NCBI GenBank assembly: GCA_024637315.1
Contig: JAGXFH010000007.1
Location: forward strand, 1-43,562
Direction of reading: 5' to 3'
DNA: 43,562 nt
Origin: Brevirhabdus sp.
GTDB taxonomy: Bacteria > Pseudomonadota > Alphaproteobacteria > Rhodobacterales > Rhodobacteraceae
Shown piece after piece: positions 34,101 through 41,199 of this stretch. The position numbers and the translations under genes are program-made. The notes beneath the pieces were generated by a model. The model saw only the letters and a list, made by a program, of their open reading frames with translations, did not search any database and was not told where the DNA came from. How positions within the stretch are numbered: the stretch's first letter is position 1; each line of letters opens with the position of its first letter.

Positions 34101-35330
34101 CACGAGACGGGGCGGCAGGCGCAGTTGCACATTCGGCATCGGCGGCAGGACTGCCGCCATTGCCACGGACTCGACCAGCGAGGAGGGATGAGCGACCGCC
34201 CCGGTGATGTCGATGCGCTGCGGCGCGTAAGCTGCGTAAATCTCCGACACGGCGACGTTCTGGCCCGGCACGGGGCGCTCCGCATAGGCAAGCGGCGCAT
34301 CGACCGGCGCGCGCGGCGCGGTGCGGATGGCGGGAAGAGGTCGGGAGGGACGGGACGTCGATACGGCAGAGGAAGAGGCCGTGCGGACAGGCGCGCGCGC
34401 CTCGCGCGGCGGACGGACGGGCAACTCGGTGCGGACAGCCGCAAGCGCGTCCTGCAAGGACATGGCCCGCAGCGGGATCGTGCTTTCACCCACATTTTCG
34501 CCCGATGCGGGCGCGTCTGCAACGAGAAGCGTGGTCTCCACGTTCGTACCCATCTTGCGGTAGACGATGCCCGGCAGGCCGAGATGCAGGCGAGGGGTAA
34601 CGATGGATGTCAGCCGCTTCCAGAGGGCGGGCTGACGCGCTTCGCAAGCCGCCATCGGCAGGATCGCCACCAGCCGCCCGCCAGGGGACAGACGCTTGGC
34701 CGCAGACAGCGTGTGGCGCAGCGCAATCGTCGGATCGGTGCGCGACACCGAGGACGAGAAGGGTGGGTTCATCACCGCCGCGTCGATGACATGGGCGCGG
34801 TCCAGAAGATCGTCGATATGTTCGCCGTCATGGCGTTCGACGGGCACGCGGAACACCGCATCGAGCAAGGCCGAGCGGAACGGGTCGATCTCGTTGAGGA
34901 CAAGCTTCGCGCCTGCCCGCTGGATCATATGCGCCAGCGCGCCGGTCCCGGCGGAGGGCTCCAGCGCCACGTCGCCCGGCCGGATCGCAGCGGCGACGGC
35001 TGCGACATAGGCATAGGGCAGGGGCGTCGAGAATTGCTGGAGCCGGATTTGCGCCTCCGAGCGCCGGGTTTCGGTCGGACGGCTTATAGCCGCCGCCGTC
35101 AGCGCGCCAAGACGCGTGATCGGATCGCAGGACAGAGCCGCGTCGCGATCCGCCAGGATCGCCGCTGCCTGAACCAGATCGTAGGCTTGCCGCCACGTCC
35201 ACGCGCCCTCCGCATCCGATCCGCCAAGGGTGGTCGTCAGGAGCGTACCGACGCTCTTCGTGGTCAGGGTGCCGGCTGCGAGGTCGGAGGTGAGGGACGG
35301 CAGAAGCCTGTCGAGGGTGGGACGTTTCAT
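31125..35330 (-). CDS. Giant adenine methyltransferase / strawberry-notch-like helicase
   Basis: A 1,401-residue protein. N-terminal N6-adenine methyltransferase: motif I LEPSAGTGALAHMI (about 123-136) and catalytic NPPF (188-191). A Pro/Arg linker covers about 270-340. Then a superfamily-2 helicase with GTGAGKGR (about 467-474), DEAH (573-576), LYVSATGATNVGNLAYA, and a C-terminal half with FSDAGGTGRSYHAARSA and LGRTHRSAQVSAP, the strawberry-notch arrangement. Such fusions are common on alphaproteobacterial plasmids and may modify or remodel incoming DNA. The start at 35330 follows GAAAGGA; the longer frame overlaps the ParB gene and is rejected. Confidence 0.9.
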   Translation of the reverse strand: MKRPTLDRLLPSLTSDLAAGTLTTKSVGTLLTTTLGGSDAEGAWTWRQAYDLVQAAAILADRDAALSCDPITRLGALTAAAISRPTETRRSEAQIRLQQFSTPLPYAYVAAVAAAIRPGDVALEPSAGTGALAHMIQRAGAKLVLNEIDPFRSALLDAVFRVPVERHDGEHIDDLLDRAHVIDAAVMNPPFSSSVSRTDPTIALRHTLSAAKRLSPGGRLVAILPMAACEARQPALWKRLTSIVTPRLHLGLPGIVYRKMGTNVETTLLVADAPASGENVGESTIPLRAMSLQDALAAVRTELPVRPPREARAPVRTASSSAVSTSRPSRPLPAIRTAPRAPVDAPLAYAERPVPGQNVAVSEIYAAYAPQRIDITGAVAHPSSLVESVAMAAVLPPMPNVQLRLPPRLVTGGELSAAQLETIIMAEDSYSHDLPGLFAVKDDLSGLEPAAEGAGVAFRQGYFLGDGTGAGKGRQAAGLMMAGWLEGRTRAIWLSKTKTLMEDAIRDWTDLGGSPADIVPLDRWKPDDAITCQRGILFLTYATLRSVGKTGRSRLDQIIDWAGSDFEGVLAFDEAHAMQNAGGSSEGRGTAPSQQGIAGLRLQLGLPRARVLYVSATGATNVGNLAYAMRLGLWGPGDAYPFPSREEFIAAMEAGGVAAMEVVARDLKALGLYTARALSFEGVEYDILEHRLSEAERTIYDTFASAFRIIHQNLRAALEATGIVDEESGRSASAAKASALSRYESMKQRFFGHILNGFKAKSVIVAIEADLADGWAPVLQIVSTGESHLDRAIDGLEPGDDLLESHLTPKEVVVHWLNTAFPIYAQELIEIEDTIVSQPLLDADGNRVISREAEALRDAALMELYTIAPIPSFLDQIIWHFGEDQVAEVTGRSKRTIRTVNNTLKIAPRSGSANSAESASFMAGTKDILLFSDAGGTGRSYHAARSAANQKRRRHYLVEPGWRADAAIQGLGRTHRSAQVSAPFFRVVTSDVHGEKRFTSTIARRLDTLGALTRGQRQTGSQNMFRASDNLESPIARRALISHYKELANDTCEAMDYETFFDWTALKLVADDGVLLEDLPPIQRYLNRLLALPIQMQNDLFAALAAKIEAQTEAARVAGTLDVGIETLRADRISVTGEADLWTCPRSGSVTRTVTLETETAIHIASGAGVLSDYGNDMRAMRNAVSGKVALISCRPHQVYDDEVFEEVRYLRRPGGRSTVTEEAFASSHWEPVAKDAFVAAWDAEAGEMPKVHTETVVLLTGLLLPIWKMIPSDNERIWRVAPEDGQSRIGRAISEGQALVLKGRFRTEGDAAPDELIASVMATDATVDLGRGLTMRARRVAGAKRLELEGWMPAQVASLKAAGCFSEIIAHQLRVFVPVGSEATGVIEKIRAGRGVAAAS

Positions 35331-35346
35331 GTGGGCGATCCTTTCG

Positions 35347-35406
35347 GGGACAATCAAATTCCCAAAAAAGGAAGCCGCCCTTCCCCTTTCGGGTCGGGAC
35401 GGCTCC
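35347..35406 (-). terminator. Terminator plus small palindrome between ParB and helicase genes
   Basis: On the minus strand GGAGCCGTCCC..GGGCGGCTTCC then TTTTTT (35364-35406) ends the ParB-type gene. The small repeat GGGA..TCCC (35347-35363) follows, just before the helicase Shine-Dalgarno. Confidence 0.72.
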
Positions 35407-35424
35407 ATCGCGCGTGACAGCCGG

Positions 35425-37524
35425 TCAGGCGTCCACGGTCTCCATCTGCTCACCGGTCTCGTCGAACTCAACGTCGGCGTCCTCGAACGAGATTTCCTCG
35501 TCCATCTCGGGGTGAGGAGGGTCGCCCGCCTCTTCGTCTTCGCTCCCGCGCAGGCGATCCTCGCCGGGATAAGCCGCGCGCTCGCGTGGGGCGGGAACCT
35601 CCATGCCCGGCGGGCACCACGTCTCCACCGCGTCCCGCTGTTCAGGCGTGAGCGTCGCGAAGGGCGCGGCGAACAGCCGCTCAAAGAAGTCCACGATCGC
35701 GGTCTTCTTCTCGGAGGCCAGACGCGCCGCCTCTTCGGGCTGGTGCAGGTCGCGGGCGAGGAGGCCGAGAAGAACGCTCTTCTTGAGACGACCGAAGAAT
35801 GCCTCGCCAGTCGGGCGCCAGACCGCACGCATGTCCGGCACGATCTGCCGGGTGATGTGGCACAACAGCGTCTCACTGTAGCCGAGGTCCGAGGGTCTGA
35901 TCGCATCGGCCAGTGCCACAGCGACCACGCGCGACTTCATCGACGGGTCTAGAGCGCGGAACGCCTCGAACCGTTCGGGGATGGATGCGCCATCGCTCCA
36001 CCATGTCAGGTCGAGCCCGGCGAAGAGGTCGGCCAGCGCCGCCGCCGCACGCCCGTCTATCCCGTCCGGCTTGCCGTGGGGGCGTTCGCCGCGGCTTGCC
36101 GACACGCCGAAGCTGTAGGCGATGTTGCCGCCACGGCCCAGCAGGTCCGCAACCGTCTTGAACAGCAGCAGATCATGCGCAAGGTCCGGATCGGCCGCGA
36201 GCGCGGAGCCGATCACGCCCGCCCGCTCGGTCTTGAGATCGGTCTTGAGCGACTCCGCCAGTTCCAGCGTATCGCCGCTGCCTTCCGGGCCGCCTTCCGC
36301 AGCGCCGCCCGTCGCGGTGCCTCCGGCGGCCGTCTCGGGGCGGCGATCGGTGCGGTCCTCGGGCCGGATCAGACCGATGACGGTTTCGATGCGGCCACGG
36401 CTCCAGTGCGCCAGCACGCCGGCGCGGGCGAGGTCTTCGGGCTTCCAGCCGGTCGTCAGCTCGTCATAGGCCGCGTTGAGATTTTCGTACTCGGCCTCCA
36501 GCGCCTCGATGTCGGGATGTTCGTCCGGCTCATTCTCGTCGCCGAACGTGGCATCGCGCGCCTCGTCGATTTCCGCGAGACGGTTCGCGATTTGCTCGCA
36601 CCGGACGGCATCGTCGCCCATCGGGTCAACCGATCCGGGATAGACGCGGCCGTAATCGCCGAGCAATTTGTAGTCCACGTCGCGCAGCGCCTGCGACCAG
36701 CCGAACCCCAGACGCGCCGCTTCCGCCGCCGCATGGGCTTCGAGCTTTGTCATCAGCAGACGCTCGACCAGCCCCTCGTCGGACAGGATCGAGTCCTCTT
36801 CGATGAGATCGGCCGCGATCTCGCCACCCGCCGCGCGGTAATCATCCGCCACGAGCTGCGCGATCTCGTCCCCCAGCTTCACGCCGCGGCTCTTCAGCTT
36901 GTCGCGGATCGTCCAAGCCTGAAGGTAATCGCCGCGCATCGCCTCATAGGTGTCGAGCTGCACGGACTGATCGGGATGCTCGGCAAACGCCTTCATCGCA
37001 TCGAGGCTGATCTTCTTTGCACGGGCATCGGCGCGGATGGCCGGATGGACGCGCCCGTAGCGCAGACGCTCCACCACGCGGCGGCGTTCGACACCGAAGG
37101 TGCGGGCGATGCTGTCTGCGTCGTGGCCACCGACTTCCATCATCCGTGCGAACGCCTCGAACTCATCGAGCGGGTCCATCGTTTTCTGCGTCACGTTTTC
37201 CGCCACGGTGATCGCGGTTGCGGCCGCAACATCATCGCCAAGGGCCCGGCAGGTGATCTTGGCGGTCTGGGTCCAGCCCTTCGCGGACTTGTCGGCCGCG
37301 AGCAGGCGCAGGGCCGCAAGACGGCGACCGCCAGCCAGCACGCCCCATGTCTTGCCGGTCTTCTGGACAATGAGCGGGTTCAGTAAGCCAAGGGTGGCGA
37401 TCGAGGCCGCAAGCACGGCAATGTCGTCGGCTTCATAGGTATCGGTTGATGCGGCGCGGGCGTTCAACTCGTGCAGCGTCAGGTCTTTCAGGGGAATCGT
37501 CATCGGGTTCAGGTCGGTTGTCAT
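35425..37524 (-). CDS. ParB/Spo0J-like nuclease-domain protein
   Basis: A 699-residue protein. The N-terminal ParB/sulfiredoxin-like domain contains LIVQKTGKTWGVLAGGRRLAAL (split around residues 51-72) and NVTQKTMDPLDEFEAFARM, followed by a helix-turn-helix region (DADSIARTFGVERRRVVERL). The long C-terminal part (about 230-699) is acidic and unlike chromosomal ParB (about 300 residues). There is no ParA next to it, so a role in DNA processing is as likely as partition. GAGGAGACAG precedes the ATG. Confidence 0.9.
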   Translation of the reverse strand: MTTDLNPMTIPLKDLTLHELNARAASTDTYEADDIAVLAASIATLGLLNPLIVQKTGKTWGVLAGGRRLAALRLLAADKSAKGWTQTAKITCRALGDDVAAATAITVAENVTQKTMDPLDEFEAFARMMEVGGHDADSIARTFGVERRRVVERLRYGRVHPAIRADARAKKISLDAMKAFAEHPDQSVQLDTYEAMRGDYLQAWTIRDKLKSRGVKLGDEIAQLVADDYRAAGGEIAADLIEEDSILSDEGLVERLLMTKLEAHAAAEAARLGFGWSQALRDVDYKLLGDYGRVYPGSVDPMGDDAVRCEQIANRLAEIDEARDATFGDENEPDEHPDIEALEAEYENLNAAYDELTTGWKPEDLARAGVLAHWSRGRIETVIGLIRPEDRTDRRPETAAGGTATGGAAEGGPEGSGDTLELAESLKTDLKTERAGVIGSALAADPDLAHDLLLFKTVADLLGRGGNIAYSFGVSASRGERPHGKPDGIDGRAAAALADLFAGLDLTWWSDGASIPERFEAFRALDPSMKSRVVAVALADAIRPSDLGYSETLLCHITRQIVPDMRAVWRPTGEAFFGRLKKSVLLGLLARDLHQPEEAARLASEKKTAIVDFFERLFAAPFATLTPEQRDAVETWCPPGMEVPAPRERAAYPGEDRLRGSEDEEAGDPPHPEMDEEISFEDADVEFDETGEQMETVDA

Positions 37525-37550
37525 GGCACTGTCTCCTCGGGGTTTTTCTC

Positions 37551-37611
37551 TGACCGGAATCGGTCACACCAAGAAAAAAGGCCCCCTTTCCCCTCTCAGG
37601 GACCGGGAGCC
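37551..37611 (-). terminator. Terminator plus palindrome before the ParB-type gene
   Basis: On the minus strand GGCTCCC..GGGGGCC then TTTTTT (37574-37611) is a textbook terminator for the upstream DUF3768 gene. A perfect palindrome TGACCG-ATTC-CGGTCA (37551-37566) follows before GAGGAG and the ATG. Confidence 0.78.
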
Positions 37612-37647
37612 AGGACACGCGCGGGGCGGCGGCGGATGCGCGCGGCG

Positions 37648-38031
37648 CTACCAGTCGAGCCAGTCTGTCGCGAACAGGATGTGCAGGATGCGGTAGGTAT
37701 CGACGGGATGGCCGCTTGCATCCGTCCCCGGATCATCAGCGTCCGAAAGCTCGATCTTGAACCAGACCGTTCGCTCCGCGACCTCGACCGAGCCGCAGTT
37801 GCGATAGCCCTCGGGGTCCGCATCCCCCGGAAAGTCGTCGAACCGTCCGACCAGATCGAGGCAGGAGCGCGGGAAGGCCAAACCCATGGCCTGAACCGTG
37901 TCACTGACGAGAAGGCAGCCCTTCAGCGCCGGATCGCCGGGCTCATCAAGGCAGACAGCGCGCCGGAAGGTGTCGTTCTGCGATGCCAGCCGATCGACAT
38001 AGGCATCAAAGGACAGGTCATGCTCGATCAT
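37648..38031 (-). CDS. DUF3768 family protein (paralogue 1)
   Basis: A 127-residue protein. QNDTFRRAVCLDE, VSDTVQAMG, VGRFDDFPGDADPEGYRNCG and VEVAERTVWFKIE, ending ILHILFATDWLDW, follow the DUF3768 pattern. Function unknown. It is a diverged tandem copy of the next gene, implying local duplication. Confidence 0.85.
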   Translation of the reverse strand: MIEHDLSFDAYVDRLASQNDTFRRAVCLDEPGDPALKGCLLVSDTVQAMGLAFPRSCLDLVGRFDDFPGDADPEGYRNCGSVEVAERTVWFKIELSDADDPGTDASGHPVDTYRILHILFATDWLDW

Positions 38032-38046
38032 CGTCTCGCTCCGTTT

Positions 38047-38096
38047 GTCTGGGTCAGACTGAACGACGCCCCCTCTCCCTCTCTGGAAGAAGGGGC
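38047..38096 (-). terminator. Hairpin plus small palindrome between the DUF3768 genes
   Basis: On the minus strand GCCCC..GGGGC (38068-38096) is followed by GTCTG-N3-CAGAC (38047-38059). No long T-run, so the first stem may be a weak terminator or attenuator. Confidence 0.55.
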
Positions 38097-38113
38097 TCCG
38101 GCAGGTATTTTTG

Positions 38114-38497
38114 CTACCAGTCGGACGGGAACAGCACGGTCAGCACTCTGTAGCTGCGCGCTGGATCGTCGAGCATATCCGAGCCGAAAGAAAGTGTATC
38201 ATCGTCATACACGTCGATCTTGAACCAGACGGCCGTGCCGAACACCTCGACCGAGCCGAAATCGTGGAAGCCGTCCGGATCGTTGTCAGCCGGGAAGTGA
38301 TCGAGCCGCCCGATCGCACCAAGGCACGACTGGATGAAGGCGGCACCCTCGGCATGTACGGCTTGCGTCATCACCATCTGGCCCTTCAGGACGGGATCGT
38401 TAGCCCTGTAGGGAATGGCAAGACAGGCGTTTCGGCGGAAGGCATCGTTCTGCGCAGCCACCGTCTCGGCGTTCGGAGCGTCCATCGTATCGGTCAT
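38114..38497 (-). CDS. DUF3768 family protein (paralogue 2)
   Basis: A 127-residue protein with QNDAFRRNACLAI, MVMTQAVHAEG, IGRLDHFPADNDPDGFHDFG and VEVFGTAVWFKID, ending YRVLTVLFPSDW. This copy matches the DUF3768 consensus (DNDPxGxHDFG) better than paralogue 1. The start overlaps the preceding gene by 4 bp. Confidence 0.87.
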   Translation of the reverse strand: MTDTMDAPNAETVAAQNDAFRRNACLAIPYRANDPVLKGQMVMTQAVHAEGAAFIQSCLGAIGRLDHFPADNDPDGFHDFGSVEVFGTAVWFKIDVYDDDTLSFGSDMLDDPARSYRVLTVLFPSDW

Positions 38498-38898
38498 GCG
38501 GACACCTCCGCCGGGGTGGCTGCCGGAACCTCGGCCCCGGTAACGATCGCCTTCAGCTTTTCCATCGACGCGGCGTCGCCCACGGCGCAGGGCGCGTGGA
38601 TCGCCATCGCGTGTTTCTCGACGCGGGCGCGTACCTCGCGCAGCGCCTTCGGGCGGTAGTTCGTGAGCGGAACGACGAGGATGTAGCCGACGCCGGGCTG
38701 TTGCGATCCGATACCGATCGTCAGCGACCGCAGGGACGATCCGACCGGCTGCTGATAGACCGTCGAGGCGAAGTAGATGCCCTTGGGTTTCTTGCTGTAG
38801 TCCCAGTAATTCATCCCGCCTTTGTCATAGTAGACATCAAGCTCGCGGATGTGCGTGTCGCTGATGCGGTGTGTATGGACGAGTCTTTCGGTGGCCAT
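38494..38898 (-). CDS. Plasmid protein of unknown function
   Basis: A 134-residue protein, beta-rich in the first 90 residues (THIRELDVYYDKGGMNYWDY, GIYFASTVYQQPVG, GYILVVPLTNYRPKAL) with a helical C-terminus. It is translationally coupled to a DUF3768 gene (ATGA). AAAGGAGCC precedes the ATG. I do not recognise the family. Confidence 0.72.
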   Translation of the reverse strand: MATERLVHTHRISDTHIRELDVYYDKGGMNYWDYSKKPKGIYFASTVYQQPVGSSLRSLTIGIGSQQPGVGYILVVPLTNYRPKALREVRARVEKHAMAIHAPCAVGDAASMEKLKAIVTGAEVPAATPAEVSA

Positions 38899-38914
38899 GA
38901 TCGGCTCCTTTCCA

Positions 38915-38974
38915 GTGGGGTTGAGTCCACAAGGAAAAAAGGCCCCCTTTTTCCTCTGATGAGGAACGGGGGCC
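38915..38974 (-). terminator. Terminator plus small palindrome before the 38898 gene
   Basis: On the minus strand GGCCCCC..GGGGGCC with an inner TTCCTC/GAGGAA stem, then TTTTTT (38935-38974), followed by GTGG..CCAC (38915-38930). Confidence 0.78.
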
Positions 38975-39007
38975 GCCGGGCGAAGCAGCGGGAAGGGGCG
39001 CTGTCGT

Positions 39008-39304
39008 CTATTCGTAGCGCGGTCGCGTCAACGGATAGTGGGTGGGTGCCGTATCCTCGAACACCCACGCCGCGTGCCGTCCGCCGCTGTAGGCCATCGA
39101 GGAGGGGCTGCGGCTGTGGCGCTGGAGCCGGTCCAGCAGCCGGTTCGCCCGCAGGGCGTAGGCATAGGCACGCTCGGCATCGCGGTGTTCCGCGATCGTG
39201 CGTTGCAGCTCGCCGGTATCGTACCACCATCCGCCTTCCTCCGGCCCGCCATAGGCGCGGTCGATCTCGTAGAAGGCGACGACGTGGGAAGTGCGGGTAA
39301 ACAT
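39008..39304 (-). CDS. Small plasmid protein, unknown function
   Basis: A 98-residue protein (MFTRTSHVVAFYEIDRAYGG, then GGWWYDTGELQRTI). The middle is a long helix rich in Arg/Ala (HRDAERAYAYALRANRLLDR). ATG 39304 follows AGAGGATC and is preferred over 39337. Terminators lie on both sides, so it is a single-gene unit. Confidence 0.7.
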   Translation of the reverse strand: MFTRTSHVVAFYEIDRAYGGPEEGGWWYDTGELQRTIAEHRDAERAYAYALRANRLLDRLQRHSRSPSSMAYSGGRHAAWVFEDTAPTHYPLTRPRYE

Positions 39305-39320
39305 GGCGGTGATCCTCTCT

Positions 39321-39378
39321 GTGTGAATTGACGTCACACGGAAGGGAGGCCCCCTTTCCCCTCTATGGGGTGGGGGCC
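39321..39378 (-). terminator. Terminator plus palindrome before the 39304 gene
   Basis: On the minus strand GGCCCCCACCCC..GGGGAAAGGGGGCC (39348-39378) lies 21 bp after the ardC stop. A perfect GTGTGA-N7-TCACAC palindrome (39321-39339) follows. Confidence 0.72.
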
Positions 39379-39398
39379 GTCTTGCGGTTCGTCCAAGA

Positions 39399-40331
39399 TC
39401 AGGCCGCGATCGCCTCGGCCTGGACCGCTGCCCCCTTGGCGGAGGCGTCGACGAGGTAGTCCACCGCGCGCTGTGCGTCAGCTCCGGCCTTGAACAGAAA
39501 CCGCTTGTCGCCGCGCAGGACCTTGAGCCAGGACCCGAGATAAGCCGCGTGATTTTCGATATGATCGGACGTGAACCCGAACCGCTGGCCCATCAAAACG
39601 GCCGCCAGCTCCGCCTGAAGCTCCTCCTTCGCGTAGGCCTCGTTGCCAAAGCTGGAGACCCCGTAGCTGCGGTTCAGCCGGTGTGATGCCTTCGTCCAAT
39701 GTGCGTGCTCATGGGCGAGGGTTGCATACATGGCGGAGGCACTCCTGAACCGGGCCAGCTCCGGCATGTGGATGCGGTCGAGCGAGGGGATATAACAGGC
39801 CCGATCGCCGCCGATCACGACCTCGGAGCCGATCGTCTTGAAGAACGCCTCGATCTCGGGGATCGGCTCGGGACCGGCGGCGGGATCGCCCTCGGGCTTG
39901 GGGTAGTAGGAAGCATCCAGTCCCTCGATCTGCTCGACGTTGAAGACGCGGTAGTTCTTCAGGAAGCGGTATGTGCCACCTGACGCGCCATCGCCGCCGC
40001 CAGCCTCTTCACCCGTGCTGTCGCCCTTCTTCCCGGCGGTCCCGTAATAGACCACGACGCTCGATTTGCTGCCCTTCTTTACGCAGGCATCAAGCGCCTT
40101 CGCCTGCTTAAACGTCATCCAGTAGGGCGAGCTGTAGCCCGTTACCGCCGCGCGCAGGCCCAGCAGGAAGGCGTTGATGCCCCGGTAGCTCTCGCCATTA
40201 TGGCGCAGCGGCACGCCGCCGCCCGCGATCTTCCATGGCCGCCGCCACGGCATCGTTCCCTTCTCCAGCAGGGCGATGATTTCGTCGGTGATTGCCTGTG
40301 CTGCGTCAAACTTCTCGGTCGTGCGTGCCAT
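39399..40331 (-). CDS. ardC: ArdC-type antirestriction protein
   Basis: A 310-residue protein. The N-terminal ArdC ssDNA-binding domain has ALLEKGTMPWRRPW, YRGINAFLLGL and YWMTFKQAKALDA. The C-terminal metallopeptidase-like domain has the zinc motif HEHAHW (His 207, Glu 208, His 211). ArdC protects incoming single-stranded plasmid DNA from host restriction and is typically in the leading region, as here relative to the proposed oriT. The ATG at 40331 is chosen by homology to the family N-terminus; the longer frame is read-through of upstream DNA. Confidence 0.92.
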   Translation of the reverse strand: MARTTEKFDAAQAITDEIIALLEKGTMPWRRPWKIAGGGVPLRHNGESYRGINAFLLGLRAAVTGYSSPYWMTFKQAKALDACVKKGSKSSVVVYYGTAGKKGDSTGEEAGGGDGASGGTYRFLKNYRVFNVEQIEGLDASYYPKPEGDPAAGPEPIPEIEAFFKTIGSEVVIGGDRACYIPSLDRIHMPELARFRSASAMYATLAHEHAHWTKASHRLNRSYGVSSFGNEAYAKEELQAELAAVLMGQRFGFTSDHIENHAAYLGSWLKVLRGDKRFLFKAGADAQRAVDYLVDASAKGAAVQAEAIAA

Positions 40332-40349
40332 TGGTATCGTCCTTTTCCC

Positions 40350-40405
40350 GGTGTGAATATCACCACGAAAAAAGGCCCCCTTTCCCCTTTCAGGGACCGG
40401 GAGCC
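40350..40405 (-). terminator. Terminator plus small palindrome before ardC
   Basis: On the minus strand GGCTCCC..GGGGGCC then TTTTTT (40368-40405), almost identical to the one at 37574-37611. It is followed by GGTG-N7-CACC (40350-40364) about 19 bp before the ATG. Confidence 0.75.
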
Positions 40406-40411
40406 TCGGGA

Positions 40412-40735
40412 TCAGCCGGACGGTGGAGTGTTGCCCCCGACGCCGCCACGCGCAAGCGCCTGACGCGGTTGAACAGCGCGACGATGATCGGGGTCTGCAA
40501 GCCTCGGCGCGTGCCCCGCGATGCGGCCTGGCAAACCCGGTCGGGTAGTGATGCGGCGGGCCTTTGAGGATCGCGCAGACGTGTTCCAGTAGCGGCACGT
40601 CCAGCTCCACGTCGATGGCATCATAAGGGAAAGCCCGCAGATGCCGGGTCTGTGCTTCGTACTTGGCAGCGGACAGACGACGGCGCTCGATCGCTGATGC
40701 CATTGCCAGCCAGTCCTTGATCGGGAAACCTCCAT
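40412..40735 (-). pseudogene. Possible small gene with uncertain reading frame
   Basis: From ATG 40703 one frame looks coding (KYEAQTRHLRAFPYDAIDVE, then LEHVCAILKGPPHHYPTG) but then runs open into ardC. A second frame (from 40735) stops at 40412, 7 bp before the terminator stem. A third gives LQTPIIVALFNRVRRLRVAA and stops at 40390. The best-looking segments lie in different frames, so this is probably a frameshifted gene. Family not recognised. Confidence 0.3.
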
Positions 40736-40772
40736 TGTCGCTTGGCAGGAATGGGAAAAATACGGTAGAAGT

Positions 40773-40800
40773 GCCGCAGCCCCCGCGAAGGGGCTGCGGC
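40773..40800. terminator. Strong stem-loop after the 40927 gene
   Basis: A perfect 11-bp stem GCCGCAGCCCC / GGGGCTGCGGC with a 6-nt loop, 7 bp past the stop of the small minus-strand gene. No T-run directly after it, but stem strength makes termination plausible. Confidence 0.6.
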
Positions 40801-40807
40801 GGGGGCT

Positions 40808-40927
40808 TTAGACGGCCCCGTGCTGGGTGAGGAAGGCGCGGGCGATCTTTGCCGACAGGCCGCCCTTCCTCAGAAGCGCCCAGGCTTCAGGCCGGCGCTC
40901 CGCGATGTAGTCATGATAGGTTTTCAT
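40808..40927 (-). CDS. Very small protein, unknown function
   Basis: A 39-residue protein (MKTYHDYIAERRPEAWALLR, then GGLSAKIARAFLTQHGAV). GGGGGTG lies 8 nt before the ATG within a GGTGTTCACC palindrome. A strong stem-loop follows the stop. The sequence is natural and helical. Not assigned to a family. Confidence 0.58.
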   Translation of the reverse strand: MKTYHDYIAERRPEAWALLRKGGLSAKIARAFLTQHGAV

Positions 40928-41140
40928 GGTGTTCACCCCCTCTCCGGGTCGAGGAGCGGGGCGGGACCGGACGTATTGCCCGCTCCCTCCACCCCGGCAT
41001 CCTCACCCCGACCAAAAGCTTTCTTTTCTCTTTATGGCGGTGAGGGTGCCGATGAAGACGAGGATGGCTGCGAGGCGCTTTGCGGCCGGCAGGGGCCTTC
41101 AATCGGTCCTGCGCCTGCGACGCGGAAAACCAGTTCGGTC

Positions 41141-41184
41141 TTGACAGCCGGGGCTCTTGTCACAGATTTAGAACAAAAAAGAAC
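41141..41184 (+). promoter_or_regulatory. umuDC promoter with possible SOS (LexA) box
   Basis: TTGACA (41141-41146), a 17-bp spacer and AGATTT (41164-41169) form a promoter. Immediately downstream GAAC-N6-GAAC (41171-41184) resembles the alphaproteobacterial LexA direct repeat, which normally has N7 between half-sites. The one-base-short spacing makes LexA control likely but not certain. Confidence 0.6.
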
Positions 41185-41199
41185 ATCGAAAGATTCCCC

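Noticed and set aside
33198-35417. 739-codon plus-strand frame opposite the helicase gene
   Set aside because: Antisense shadow of the strawberry-notch helicase. Composition is Arg/Gly/His-rich and unstructured.
31125-35906. 1,593-codon version of the helicase gene starting at 35906
   Set aside because: The first 190 codons overlap the ParB-type gene on the same strand and cross a terminator hairpin. The start at 35330 has a good Shine-Dalgarno.
35425-37524. Plasmid partition operon (ParA-ParB) with the ParB-type protein here
   Set aside because: There is no ParA gene adjacent and the protein is more than twice the size of partition ParB. The nearest ParA-like gene is the VirC1-type one 16 kb away.
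39399-40703. 434-residue version of ArdC
   Set aside because: The extension crosses a T-run terminator and the ardC leader. ArdC homology begins at MARTTEKFDAAQ (40331).
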